Of a stretch of 64,000 nucleotides of DNA, positions 40,396 through 47,941 are shown one piece after another. The DNA lies in contig NZ_OX216966.1 of NCBI RefSeq assembly GCF_945605565.1, positions 124,001-188,000 on the forward strand. Direction: 5' to 3'. Below the pieces are notes generated by a model. It ran no database searches. It saw only the letters and a program-made list of their open reading frames with translations, and was not told the origin of the DNA. A program made the position numbers and the translations under genes. This stretch comes from Paenibacillus dendritiformis. Lineage in GTDB: Bacteria; Bacillota; Bacilli; Paenibacillales; Paenibacillaceae. How positions within the stretch are numbered: the stretch's first letter is position 1; each line of letters starts with the position of its first letter.

Positions 40396-40773
40396 TTATT
40401 CACCTTTTCTCCATTCCATAATGACGCTGACGATAATGGTCACGACTTGCATGAATATCAGTCCCACAATAGTCGACACAAGCGACACCTGTTCGAACTT
40501 CATGCCGATCATCACGGCCAAGAGAACGATACACATTCTCGTAACGAGTCCAAGACTGAACCTTTGCCTTGTCTGACTGGCGGCAAGTTCGGCCAACTGT
40601 CTCACCTTCATCGACAAATAGCGCGCATTAATGAGACCGGCGACGGTTCCTAGCGTCAAGCCGGCTGCATAAGGGCGGTGCTCCGGTGAAAAAGCCCATA
40701 CGAGAAGGAACATCGACATCAGGATGAATGCCACCCTGGTCACGGCATGGACAATCGAAGTCATATCATTCAT
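40396..40773 (-). CDS. atpI: ATP synthase subunit I (AtpI)
   Basis: The 125-residue protein has four membrane helices and is placed directly upstream of atpB, as AtpI usually is. AtpI helps assemble the c-ring or handle magnesium in related species. It starts at an ATG with GGGGGAAC upstream and overlaps atpZ by 8 bp. Sequence conservation of AtpI is low, so the call leans on topology and position. Confidence 0.85.
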   Translation of the reverse strand: MNDMTSIVHAVTRVAFILMSMFLLVWAFSPEHRPYAAGLTLGTVAGLINARYLSMKVRQLAELAASQTRQRFSLGLVTRMCIVLLAVMIGMKFEQVSLVSTIVGLIFMQVVTIIVSVIMEWRKGE

Positions 40774-40999
40774 CTTGTTCCCCCATGAACTTCCTTACAA
40801 AATAAATAATGTTCATGATGCCGAGACACATCCCGGCGATCATGCCGACGGCCAGCCACAGCTTGGGCCCGTCCAACACTTGCGCCAGCCATTTCCCCGC
40901 AAAGTATCCGATGACGATGTACACGGCGAGCGTGACACCGGCTCCACCGATGCTGAGAGCGATGAACCAAGCGCTGTCATTGCGTTTCGAAGTCTTCAT
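40766..40999 (-). CDS. atpZ: AtpZ/AtpI-family membrane protein
   Basis: A 77-residue protein with two helices (about residues 12-35 and 46-70). It contains the family pattern G-G-A-G-V-T-L-x3-IVIGYFAGKWL and DGPKLWLAVGMIAGM. It opens the atp operon and overlaps atpI, which fits AtpZ. The leader between the predicted promoter and the ATG is only about 13 bases and contains no clear ribosome site, unlike every other atp gene here. Confidence 0.85.
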   Translation of the reverse strand: MKTSKRNDSAWFIALSIGGAGVTLAVYIVIGYFAGKWLAQVLDGPKLWLAVGMIAGMCLGIMNIIYFVRKFMGEQDE

Positions 41000-41018
41000 A
41001 GGCTAATAATTCCCATTC

Positions 41019-41048
41019 ATTTTACTGAACAATACGAGATTTTGTCAA
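41019..41048 (-). promoter_or_regulatory. Sigma-A promoter of the atp operon
   Basis: Minus strand: consensus TTGACA (41043-41048), 18-nt spacer, TAAAAT (41019-41024). It lies directly upstream of atpZ in the 176-bp gap to mnaA. I see no clear terminator for mnaA there. Confidence 0.75.
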
Positions 41049-41175
41049 TTCGTTAAAACCTTGTATTTATAAGGATGAAAACGTTGTATTTTGTCTCTCG
41101 ATGTCGTAAAAATCCGCGTAAACCGTACAGTATCACTGTATGCTGGTACGTTAGGGTATAGAAGATGCTCCGAAT

Positions 41176-42330
41176 TCAAATTGTGAACTTTGTGTGAAAA
41201 GATTCCGGACGCTCCGCTTGCCGCCCGAAACTGTGAAGAATCGCACTGACAATACGCCGGGACGCCTTCCCGTCTCCGTATGGATTCGCCGCTTGGCTCA
41301 TCCGGGAATACAGCTCCTGATCGGTCAACAATTGTTTGGTTCGGCTATACACCTTCTCTTCGTCCGTGCCGACAAGCTCCAGCGTGCCCGCTTCAATGCC
41401 TTCCGGACGCTCGGTTGTGCCCCGAAGCACAAGTACGGGTACGCCAAAGGACGGCGCCTCTTCTTGCATGCCGCCGGAATCCGTAAGGATAAGATGCGTG
41501 TGCGGATAGATGTTGTGAAAATCAGCGACATCGAGCGGCTCGATAAGCTTGATCCGCGGGTGATCGCCCAGCATCTCATGCGCCGGAACACGAACAGCCG
41601 GGCTTGGATGCACCGGATAGACAATCGCGATATCCTCGAATTCATCGGCGATGCGCCGCACGGCACGGAAAATATTGCGATGCGGCTCCCCTTGCGATTC
41701 CCGGCGGTGAGCCGTCATCAGCACAAGGCGCTTGCCCTGTGCCCATTCCAGCACCTCATGGGTGTAATCGGAACGTACTGTATATTGAAACACATCTGTT
41801 ATTGTGTTGCCTGTGACATATATCGATGATTCTTTCTTATTCTCCTGCTTCAGGTTGTTCGCGGACCATTCTGTCGGGGCAAAATGCAGGTCCGCCAACA
41901 CCCCGGTCAGCTGCCGGTTCATCTCTTCCGGATACGGCGACAGCTTGTTCCACGTGCGCAATCCCGCCTCGACGTGACCGACCGGAATCTGCTGCATGAA
42001 CGCCGCATAACTGGCCAGGAAGGTCGTCAGCGTATCGCCGTGTACAAGCACGATGTCCGGCTTCGCCTCCTTCAGCACCGGCTCCAGCCCTTGCAGCACC
42101 CTGATCGTAATATCGTTCAGCGACTGCTGGGCCTGCATAATGTCCAGATCGTAATCCGGCCGAATGTTGAATACGTCCAGCACTTGATCAAGCATTTGAC
42201 GGTGCTGGGCCGTCACGCAGACGATCGATTCGATCTGGTCCGGATGCTTTTGCAATTCCAGAATAAGAGGCGCCATCTTGATCGCCTCCGGGCGGACACC
42301 GAACACCGTCATCACTTTCAGTTTCGACAT
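41176..42330 (-). CDS. mnaA: UDP-N-acetylglucosamine 2-epimerase (non-hydrolysing)
   Basis: Interconverts UDP-GlcNAc and UDP-ManNAc, the donor needed by TagA-type transferases for wall polymers. The 384 residues show the GT-B-like family motifs: VFGVRPEAIKMAPLI, CVTAQHRQMLDQVL, VHGDTLTTF, GHVEAGLRTWNKLSPYPEEMNRQL, MTAHRRES, and the C-terminal LTDSGGMQEEAPSFG with RGTTERPEG. The start ATG follows GGAGGAGAACGAG; the frame extends eight codons further upstream without a better site. It sits between upp and the atp promoter, as in B. subtilis. Confidence 0.96.
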   Translation of the reverse strand: MSKLKVMTVFGVRPEAIKMAPLILELQKHPDQIESIVCVTAQHRQMLDQVLDVFNIRPDYDLDIMQAQQSLNDITIRVLQGLEPVLKEAKPDIVLVHGDTLTTFLASYAAFMQQIPVGHVEAGLRTWNKLSPYPEEMNRQLTGVLADLHFAPTEWSANNLKQENKKESSIYVTGNTITDVFQYTVRSDYTHEVLEWAQGKRLVLMTAHRRESQGEPHRNIFRAVRRIADEFEDIAIVYPVHPSPAVRVPAHEMLGDHPRIKLIEPLDVADFHNIYPHTHLILTDSGGMQEEAPSFGVPVLVLRGTTERPEGIEAGTLELVGTDEEKVYSRTKQLLTDQELYSRMSQAANPYGDGKASRRIVSAILHSFGRQAERPESFHTKFTI

Positions 42331-42416
42331 CTCGTTCTCCTCCGCTATTTCCATATTATCGGCATGCTATAACCATATTATCGGCAGTTTATGCCACATT
42401 CATTTAGCGATATGCC

Positions 42417-43046
42417 TTATTTCGTACCGAAAAGCCGGTCGCCCGCATCGCCCAATCCCGGCACAATGTAGCCGTGGTCGTCCAGACGCTCGTCCAGCGC
42501 GGCCAAATAAATATCGACGTCAGGATGCGCATCCTGAACCGCCTTGACCCCTTCCGGCGCCGCAATGAGACACATCAGCTTAATCTGGGTGCATTCGCGC
42601 TTCTTCAGCACATCAATAGCAGCAATCGCCGATCCGCCGGTCGCCAGCATCGGATCGATGACGATAAGCGCCCGCTCACGCACATCGGTCGGCAGCTTCG
42701 TGTAGTATTCAACAGGCTTCAACGTCTCTGGATCGCGGAATAGACCGACATGTCCGATTTTGGCCCCCGGAATCAGCTTCACTACCCCTTCCACCATGCC
42801 CAGGCCGGCCCGCAGAATTGGAATCAAGCCAAGCATACGGCCGGAAATGACCTTGCATTCCGTCTCCGCCACCGGCGTCTCCACAGTGGAAGTCTGCAGT
42901 GGAAGTTCGCGCGTAATCTCATACGCCATTAGTGTTGCGACCTCGTCTACCAATTCGCGGAAATCTTTCGTGTTCGTGCGCTTGTCACGAATCAGTGTCA
43001 ATTTGTGTTGAATCAAAGGATGATCGCAAATGATCAATTTGCCCAT
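42417..43046 (-). CDS. upp: Uracil phosphoribosyltransferase
   Basis: Salvages uracil with PRPP to UMP. The 209-residue protein has the PRPP-binding [15 protein letters not shown] (about residues 128-142), the uracil-binding region [17 protein letters not shown] at the C-terminus, and the N-terminal [14 protein letters not shown]. The ATG has GGAGGG nine bases upstream. The 86-bp gap to mnaA lacks a terminator, so the two may be cotranscribed. Confidence 0.97.
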   Translation of the reverse strand: MGKLIICDHPLIQHKLTLIRDKRTNTKDFRELVDEVATLMAYEITRELPLQTSTVETPVAETECKVISGRMLGLIPILRAGLGMVEGVVKLIPGAKIGHVGLFRDPETLKPVEYYTKLPTDVRERALIVIDPMLATGGSAIAAIDVLKKRECTQIKLMCLIAAPEGVKAVQDAHPDVDIYLAALDERLDDHGYIVPGLGDAGDRLFGTK

Positions 43047-43125
43047 ATAACATGTCCCTCCGCTTTTTACTCATGTTGCTTGCTAGAAAATGTCCAGCGA
43101 TTCTTATTCATCGTCAAACAGGCCT

Positions 43126-43131
43126 ATTATA
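43126..43131 (-). promoter_or_regulatory. Putative extended -10 promoter of upp
   Basis: TGTTATAAT (TG one base before TATAAT) is read on the minus strand about 80 bases upstream of the upp start. The -35 region (about GTGCA) is weak, so the extended -10 would carry recognition. Confidence 0.5.
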
Positions 43132-43164
43132 ACATTCCCGCCTTGTATCTGCACGTTTTCAAGA

Positions 43165-43430
43165 TCACTTTATGACTCCCATTTATCGCCTGGCCGATCG
43201 TGACAAATCGGCTCTATCCCTATTAGTGACATCCCGCCCTCTGGTTATACCTGGATCAAAAATAAAGTTTGTGCCCTTTTTACATTTTCTCCGTCCCGCG
43301 CACGTCCTTTACGTCACCCTCCCATCTAATCAGCTTTATCGCCTCCACAGTCCATTACGCCACTCTCCCATTTAGTCAGATTATCGGCACTATCATCCTT
43401 TTCGTAACTATCCCATCTCGTCAGGTGCGG
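43165..43430. repeat. Imperfect direct repeats between upp and glyA
   Basis: Three units of about 37 bp begin near 43306, 43352 and 43396 (period 44-46), each with the pattern TCCnTTACG-nnAC-n-TCCCATnTnGTCAG followed by TTATCG in two of them. Two weaker relatives occur around 43165 and 43215. The rest of the 661-bp gap (43047-43647) shows no ORF. Confidence 0.6.
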
Positions 43431-43647
43431 TCATGTATGGTCATCGCCCACGTCCCGTTGCGAGTAAGCAATGTCTGCCGAGCGAATTCTTTATCGCTCC
43501 CGGTCTCAATCAGCCGAGAGTGCGGCTCGGGACGTTGCTGCTCTGTGGAGGCGAAGAAAGTACAAACTACAAATGCAAACGGGTGAAAAATTGAACTCTG
43601 AGCTATGGGGATATTGCATATAAGAGGCCCGCTGCATCTCCTTACAT

Positions 43648-43695
43648 AAAAAATCCGGTCCTCCCCTGAGCTGCCGCCCCGGGGAAAGCCGGATT
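43648..43695 (-). terminator. Rho-independent terminator after glyA
   Basis: AATCCGG and CCGGATT, with an additional CCCC/GGGG arm and a purine/pyrimidine internal bulge, are followed by six U on the minus strand, about 12 bases past the glyA stop. Confidence 0.9.
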
Positions 43696-43707
43696 ACATA
43701 TGTCCAA

Positions 43708-44958
43708 TTAATATTTTAGCGATTGATACAGCGGGTATTGCGCCGTCAGCTCCTGCACCATCCGGCGCGCTGTCGCCAGCGTTTCTTCGTCGGCCGGGTT
43801 TTTCAGCGTCATGGCAATCACCTTGCCGATCGTGCGCATCGCTTCGACATCCATACCGCGTGAAGTTGCAGCCGGCGTGCCGATGCGGATGCCGCTCGTA
43901 ATGAACGGACTCGTCGGATCGAACGGAATCGCGTTTTTATTCACAGTAATGCCTACCGAATCCAGCACCTTCTCCGCATCCTTGCCCGTAATGTTGACGT
44001 TGCGCGTATCAATCAGCATCAGATGATTATCGGTGCCGCCGGATACGATGTTCAGCCCTTCTTCGACCAGGGTAGCCGCCAGCGCTTGCGCGTTCTCGAT
44101 GACCTGTGCCGCATATTGCTTGAAGGATGGCTGCAGCGCTTCGCCCAGCGCGACTGCCTTGGAAGCAATCACATGCATGAGCGGACCGCCCTGCGTGCCC
44201 GGGAAGACGGCTTTGTCAATCGCCTGTGCCCAGGCCGAACGGCACAGAATCATTCCGCCGCGCGGACCGCGAAGCGTCTTGTGCGTCGTCGTCGTCACGA
44301 AATGCGCATGCGGCACTGGGCTTGGATGCAGACCCGCGGCCACCAGACCGGCGATATGCGCCATATCGACCATGAACAGCGCGCCTACGTCATTGGCGAT
44401 GGACCCGAGCGCTTCGAAGTCGATGATGCGAGGGTAGGCGCTGGCGCCGGCAACGATCATTTTCGGACGATGCTTGAACGCAGCCTTGCGCACCTTGTCA
44501 TAATCGATGAGGAATGTCTCTTCCTCTACGCCATAGGCCACGAAGTTATACAGCAAGCCCGAAGCATTGACCGGGCTGCCGTGCGTCAAGTGGCCGCCAT
44601 GCGCCAGATTCATGCCAAGGACCGTGTCTCCCGGCTTCAGGGCCGCCAGATAGACCGCCATGTTCGCTTGCGCACCGGAATGCGGCTGCACATTCGCATG
44701 CTCGGCCCCGAACAGCTCTTTCGCCCGGTTGCGCGCAATGTCCTCGACGATGTCGACATGCTCGCAGCCTCCGTAGTAGCGCTTGCCTGGATAGCCTTCC
44801 GCATATTTATTCGTCAGGACGGTCCCCATCGCTTCCATGACCGCTTCGCTTACGATATTTTCCGAGGCGATAAGCTCGATATTGTTCCGCTGACGCTGCA
44901 GCTCCAAATCCATCGCTTTCAGCACTTCCGGATCCGATTGTCGTAAATGTTCTATCAT
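43708..44958 (-). CDS. glyA: Serine hydroxymethyltransferase
   Basis: PLP enzyme converting serine and THF to glycine and 5,10-methylene-THF, the main entry to the one-carbon pool. The 416 residues have the PLP Lys227 in [33 protein letters not shown] near the start, and [14 protein letters not shown] with the PLP-binding Asp. The ATG follows GGGAGGG by nine bases. It is preceded by ywlG and rpiB; the whole group may be under the ZTP riboswitch at 46348-46422, which would sense 10-formyl-THF shortage. Confidence 0.98.
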   Translation of the reverse strand: MIEHLRQSDPEVLKAMDLELQRQRNNIELIASENIVSEAVMEAMGTVLTNKYAEGYPGKRYYGGCEHVDIVEDIARNRAKELFGAEHANVQPHSGAQANMAVYLAALKPGDTVLGMNLAHGGHLTHGSPVNASGLLYNFVAYGVEEETFLIDYDKVRKAAFKHRPKMIVAGASAYPRIIDFEALGSIANDVGALFMVDMAHIAGLVAAGLHPSPVPHAHFVTTTTHKTLRGPRGGMILCRSAWAQAIDKAVFPGTQGGPLMHVIASKAVALGEALQPSFKQYAAQVIENAQALAATLVEEGLNIVSGGTDNHLMLIDTRNVNITGKDAEKVLDSVGITVNKNAIPFDPTSPFITSGIRIGTPAATSRGMDVEAMRTIGKVIAMTLKNPADEETLATARRMVQELTAQYPLYQSLKY

Positions 44959-45030
44959 TGGCCAAGCCCTCCCATTTCATCCTTAATCATAATTAGAAAT
45001 CAACCTTGCGAAAACAGGCCGCGAACGGCG

Positions 45031-45600
45031 TCAATCGCATGAAGTTCCGCTATCGTCCGGTAAACGGTAGACCGCCCGCTCGCCGCCGATCAGCTTCGGC
45101 CGCGTCGACGCCATCGTTACCCTGGCGCTGCCGATGGAACGGAGCTCCGTTCGCAGCGGAACGGCCACGCGGCGCAAATGCATGCCGATCAGCGTCTCGC
45201 CGATGTCGATGCCGGCATGCGCCTCGATGGACTCGGCCAGACATGCGTCCGGCAGCATGCGGTACGCCTGTGCCGCCATCGAACCGCCCGCATGCGGGAC
45301 AGGCACCGCGGCGACCTCCTCCAGCCGGAATTGCTCCAGCGTGCGGCGCTCCACGACCAGCGCGCGGTTCAGGTGCTCGCAGCATTGAAAAGCGAGCTGC
45401 AGGCCGAACTCGGTCCGCAGCACATTCAGCCCGTCGAACAGCATCCGGGCAACGTCAAGCGTGCCGGCCGTGCCGATCCGCGCGCCGGCTACTTCGCTTG
45501 TGCTGCAGCCGATGACGATCAGTTGGCCCGGGGCAAGCTTCGCTGCAGCCGCCAGTTCCCGGGCGGCCTGCTCGGCCTGCCGCTCATAAGAAGAATTCAT
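45031..45600 (-). CDS. ywlG: TIGR01440 family protein (YwlG)
   Basis: The 189-residue protein belongs to the conserved YwlG family, usually next to glyA and rpiB in Bacillales. Typical stretches are GQLIVIGCSTSEVAG, FQCCEHLNRALVVE, and the C-terminal MASTRPKLIGGERAVY. The Cys/His-rich FQCCEHLNRA suggests a metal or catalytic site, but the function is not established. The ATG has GAGGAGG upstream. It follows rpiB by 23 bp and precedes glyA by 72 bp. Confidence 0.93.
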   Translation of the reverse strand: MNSSYERQAEQAARELAAAAKLAPGQLIVIGCSTSEVAGARIGTAGTLDVARMLFDGLNVLRTEFGLQLAFQCCEHLNRALVVERRTLEQFRLEEVAAVPVPHAGGSMAAQAYRMLPDACLAESIEAHAGIDIGETLIGMHLRRVAVPLRTELRSIGSARVTMASTRPKLIGGERAVYRLPDDSGTSCD

Positions 45601-45623
45601 GTCGTATCCTCCTCACTGATGCG

Positions 45624-46082
45624 CTACGGTGCCGGGTTGTACTTGCGCTCGGCTTCCTCCACCTTGCGGATGCGGCCTGCATGGCGCTCCCCTTGACTGA
45701 ATTCCGTGCCGAGCCAGACGCGGACGATCTCTTCCGCCAGGCCAGGGCCGATGACCCGTTCTCCCATGGCGAGCACGTTCGAATCATTATGCTCCCGCGT
45801 CGCCTTCGCGGAGAACAAATCATGCACGAGCGCGCAGCGAACGCCAGGCACCTTGTTCGCGGCGATGGACATGCCAATCCCGGTCCCGCAGATCAGAATT
45901 CCGCGATCGGCTTCGCCGGCGGCCACCTTCTCGGCGACAGGCACGGCATAATCCGGATAGTCGACCGAATCAGTGCAATGGCAGCCGAGATCCTCTACCT
46001 CATGCCCCAGTTCTCGAATTACCGCGATAATACCGTCCTTCAGCTTCACACCTGCGTGATCCGCTCCAATTGCAATTTTCAT
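45624..46082 (-). CDS. rpiB: Ribose-5-phosphate isomerase B
   Basis: Interconverts ribose-5-phosphate and ribulose-5-phosphate, feeding PRPP synthesis. The 152-residue RpiB/LacAB protein has IAIGADHAGVKLK near the start, the catalytic-type Cys65 in ILICGTGIGMSIAANK, and REHNDSNVLAMG. The open frame is longer, but the ATG at 46082 follows GGAGGGAAC and matches the family. It is the first gene of the rpiB-ywlG-glyA group, with a 386-bp leader region containing a riboswitch, a terminator and a second promoter. Confidence 0.96.
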   Translation of the reverse strand: MKIAIGADHAGVKLKDGIIAVIRELGHEVEDLGCHCTDSVDYPDYAVPVAEKVAAGEADRGILICGTGIGMSIAANKVPGVRCALVHDLFSAKATREHNDSNVLAMGERVIGPGLAEEIVRVWLGTEFSQGERHAGRIRKVEEAERKYNPAP

Positions 46083-46155
46083 GTACGTTCCCTCCATCCC
46101 ATCATTCCCTGGGCGAGGCCGCAGCCCCCTCCAGGAAACAATATGCTGTCTGTCC

Positions 46156-46161
46156 ATTATA
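46156..46161 (-). promoter_or_regulatory. Putative second promoter of rpiB, downstream of the riboswitch terminator
   Basis: Minus strand TTGGTTATAATGG holds a consensus TATAAT about 75 bases before rpiB. The -35 is weak. The same 13-mer occurs in front of ychF (53759-53771). It would allow expression that escapes riboswitch control. Confidence 0.45.
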
Positions 46162-46296
46162 ACCAATTTTCGAACAGTTGGCCCGCATCTTCGACATGAT
46201 TTTGCCGAAAGCTTGCTTCTCAATGCCAGCACCGGAACAAGGGGCTGCATCCCTCCCGTAAATGCCTTTAAGTGCGTGTTCAAGAACTGAGTCCTC

Positions 46297-46346
46297 AAAA
46301 AAAAGAAAAAAGAGCATAGCATGGCCTTAACCATGCATTGCTCTTT
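46297..46346 (-). terminator. Riboswitch expression-platform terminator
   Basis: AGAGCA/TGCTCT and GCATGG/CCATGC arms are followed by a long U-rich tail (UUUUUUCUUUUUUUU) on the minus strand. It starts two bases after the conserved end of the ZTP aptamer, so ligand binding can control whether it forms. Confidence 0.9.
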
Positions 46347-46347
46347 C

Positions 46348-46422
46348 GCCCAGGCGACCGGCCGTATATCACTCGATGCTCCACCGTGGTTCTCCCACTT
46401 CCGTCGCCAGTTACACCGAGTG
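46348..46422 (-). ncRNA. ZTP (pfl) riboswitch aptamer upstream of rpiB-ywlG-glyA
   Basis: On the minus strand the conserved core is present in order: AACTGGCGA, a P2 hairpin GTGGGAGAACCAC followed by GGTGGAGC, and the 3' signature CCGGTCGCCTGGGC. P1 forms by pairing CACTCGGTG (46414-46422) with CATCGAGTG (46370-46378), nine pairs with one G-U. CGCC in the P3 loop can pair with GGCG of the first junction, the known pseudoknot. ZTP riboswitches sense ZTP/ZMP, which build up when 10-formyl-THF is low. The gene set downstream (glyA, rpiB) fits that signal. Confidence 0.9.
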
Positions 46423-46439
46423 CCACTCATCTATTTCCG

Positions 46440-46468
46440 ATAATAATGGATGCGCCGCGGAAATGCAA
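46440..46468 (-). promoter_or_regulatory. Putative sigma-A promoter driving the ZTP riboswitch
   Basis: Minus strand TTGCAT (46463-46468), 17-nt spacer, TATTAT (46440-46445). It ends about 18 bases before P1 of the aptamer and abuts the ywlE stop codon. Confidence 0.65.
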
Positions 46469-47062
46469 TCACTTTGTGTCAGGCGGGGCCAGCTTGTCCA
46501 CCACGACGAGCAGCGCCTCCCGAATCTGCAGCGCGGTCATCCGGTATTCCTCCAGCGAACCGCCGAACGGATCCGCGACATCCGGATTCGGGCAGAGCCG
46601 ATCCAATTCGGCCAGTTCCGCCAGCTCCTCCGGCGTCGGCTCCTGTCCCAGCGCCTGCTTCAGCTGCAGCTCGGCGGCCAGCTCCTGCAGCCGATCGCGC
46701 TCCCCGGAACCGCCTTCTCCCGGCTCCGCATATTCCCTCAGCGTATAAGTCTTGTCGGCCGCTGCGGGGAACCGCTGCAGCACATGGCGCTTATGGCCGA
46801 CGGTCAGCGTCAAGATAAGATCGGCCCAGACCACCTCCGCTTCGCTCAGCGCCGTCGAAGCAAACGTCTCGTATCCCTCAACATGATGCTCCTTCAACAC
46901 GGCAGCGGCATGATCCGACATCGGCGTTCCATCCCATGCCGATACGCCCGCCGACTTGACCTCCAGCTCCAGCCCCCGTTCGGCGGCCAGTTGGCGGAGC
47001 ATCGCTTCCGCCATCGGACTGCGGCAGGTATTGCCTGTACATACGAATAATATCCGGTTCAT
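46469..47062 (-). CDS. ywlE: Low-molecular-weight protein arginine phosphatase (YwlE-like)
   Basis: Removes phosphate from arginine residues phosphorylated by McsB. The P-loop CTGNTCRS gives Cys8 as nucleophile, Arg14, and the diagnostic Thr12, which in YwlE selects phosphoarginine over phosphotyrosine. The general-acid Asp164 lies in VADPFGGS. At 197 residues it is longer than the usual about 150. Residues about 112-157 form a Glu/Leu/Ala-rich insertion before the DPFGG motif. The gene follows a 33-codon ORF and mntP. Confidence 0.92.
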   Translation of the reverse strand: MNRILFVCTGNTCRSPMAEAMLRQLAAERGLELEVKSAGVSAWDGTPMSDHAAAVLKEHHVEGYETFASTALSEAEVVWADLILTLTVGHKRHVLQRFPAAADKTYTLREYAEPGEGGSGERDRLQELAAELQLKQALGQEPTPEELAELAELDRLCPNPDVADPFGGSLEEYRMTALQIREALLVVVDKLAPPDTK

Positions 47063-47093
47063 AGGCCGTCACTCCTTTGGATGGTGTATGATT

Positions 47094-47195
47094 CTATTTT
47101 CGGTAGGGCGGCACGGGTGCGAGCGCACCGGCTCCCTGATTATCGATAACTCCGGCCGCTGCATCATCGGCGGATGTTGTCACCTTCGTCGTCAT
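47094..47195 (-). CDS. Possible 33-residue small protein between mntP and ywlE
   Basis: An ATG at 47195 with GGGGGAG five bases upstream opens a 33-codon frame ending in TAG at 47094. The peptide starts MTTKVTTSADDAAAG and ends PPYRK. It is hydrophilic, then Ala/Pro-rich, and has no membrane helix. The strong ribosome site and the position in the mntP-ywlE gap are the only support. No family is recognised. Confidence 0.45.
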   Translation of the reverse strand: MTTKVTTSADDAAAGVIDNQGAGALAPVPPYRK

Positions 47196-47268
47196 GATCA
47201 CTCCCCCAAGGAGAGGATCCCTTTATCCCTATCGTACCCGAATGCCTCCCGGATTCACAGTTCAACCG

Positions 47269-47832
47269 TTACGGCAGCAAAAAGAGAATGCCGAAGGTGA
47301 GCAGAATCGCTCCTCCGATCGCTTCCCCGTACTCGCCGATGGTGGCCCCGACCCGCTGGCCGAGCACCAATCCCATGACGGACATCGCTCCTCCGGCCAG
47401 TCCAAAGGCAACGATGGTCACCATAAGGCTGGTTTGGAACATGCCCAGCGATACGCCGACGGAGAATGAATCGACGCTTACGCTCAATCCGAACAACAGC
47501 GTCCCCCAGATCGACATCTCATAGAGAGAGCCCGAGGACCCTCTCCGGAAAGAACTGAACATCATATGTCCGCCCAGCATGATGAGCAGCCCGCCAGCGG
47601 CCATCACCGCTACATGTCCAAGGATGGAGCTGATATAATGCCCCGTCAAGACGCCAAGCAGCGGCATCACGACATGGAGCAGCGCGATAACTCCGCTGAT
47701 GCGGAATATCTCCGCCGAGCGCATCCCTCTCATGCCCAGGCCCAGACAAAGTGAAAAGGCGTCAAAACCGAGTGCCACGGCCATGACGACTATCGTGATC
47801 CACTGACCTGCCGGTACTGCCGTCTCCCACAT
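47269..47832 (-). CDS. mntP: Manganese efflux pump MntP (YwlD-like)
   Basis: A six-helix membrane exporter of Mn(II) of the DUF204 family, 187 residues. The two related halves are visible: VALGFDAFSLCLGLGMRG and LSVSVDSFSVGVSLGM, each with the conserved intramembrane Asp. The open frame reaches 47904, but the ATG at 47832 follows GGGGAGAAC. Genomic place (ywlD in B. subtilis) agrees. No yybP-ykoY type manganese riboswitch is visible upstream. Confidence 0.93.
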   Translation of the reverse strand: MWETAVPAGQWITIVVMAVALGFDAFSLCLGLGMRGMRSAEIFRISGVIALLHVVMPLLGVLTGHYISSILGHVAVMAAGGLLIMLGGHMMFSSFRRGSSGSLYEMSIWGTLLFGLSVSVDSFSVGVSLGMFQTSLMVTIVAFGLAGGAMSVMGLVLGQRVGATIGEYGEAIGGAILLTFGILFLLP

Positions 47833-47941
47833 CGCGTTCTCCCCTTGTCCATCGTCTGAGATCAGCGTATGCGGACAAGGAGGCAATGATGACAAGTCCT
47901 TCAAGGCGGGAAACGTGGCGGCCAGCGGCTATCCCGCTTGT

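Noticed and set aside
47833..47941. Manganese (yybP-ykoY) riboswitch expected before mntP
   Set aside because: The conserved loops were not found, and the short gap contains only ordinary sequence and the ribosome site.
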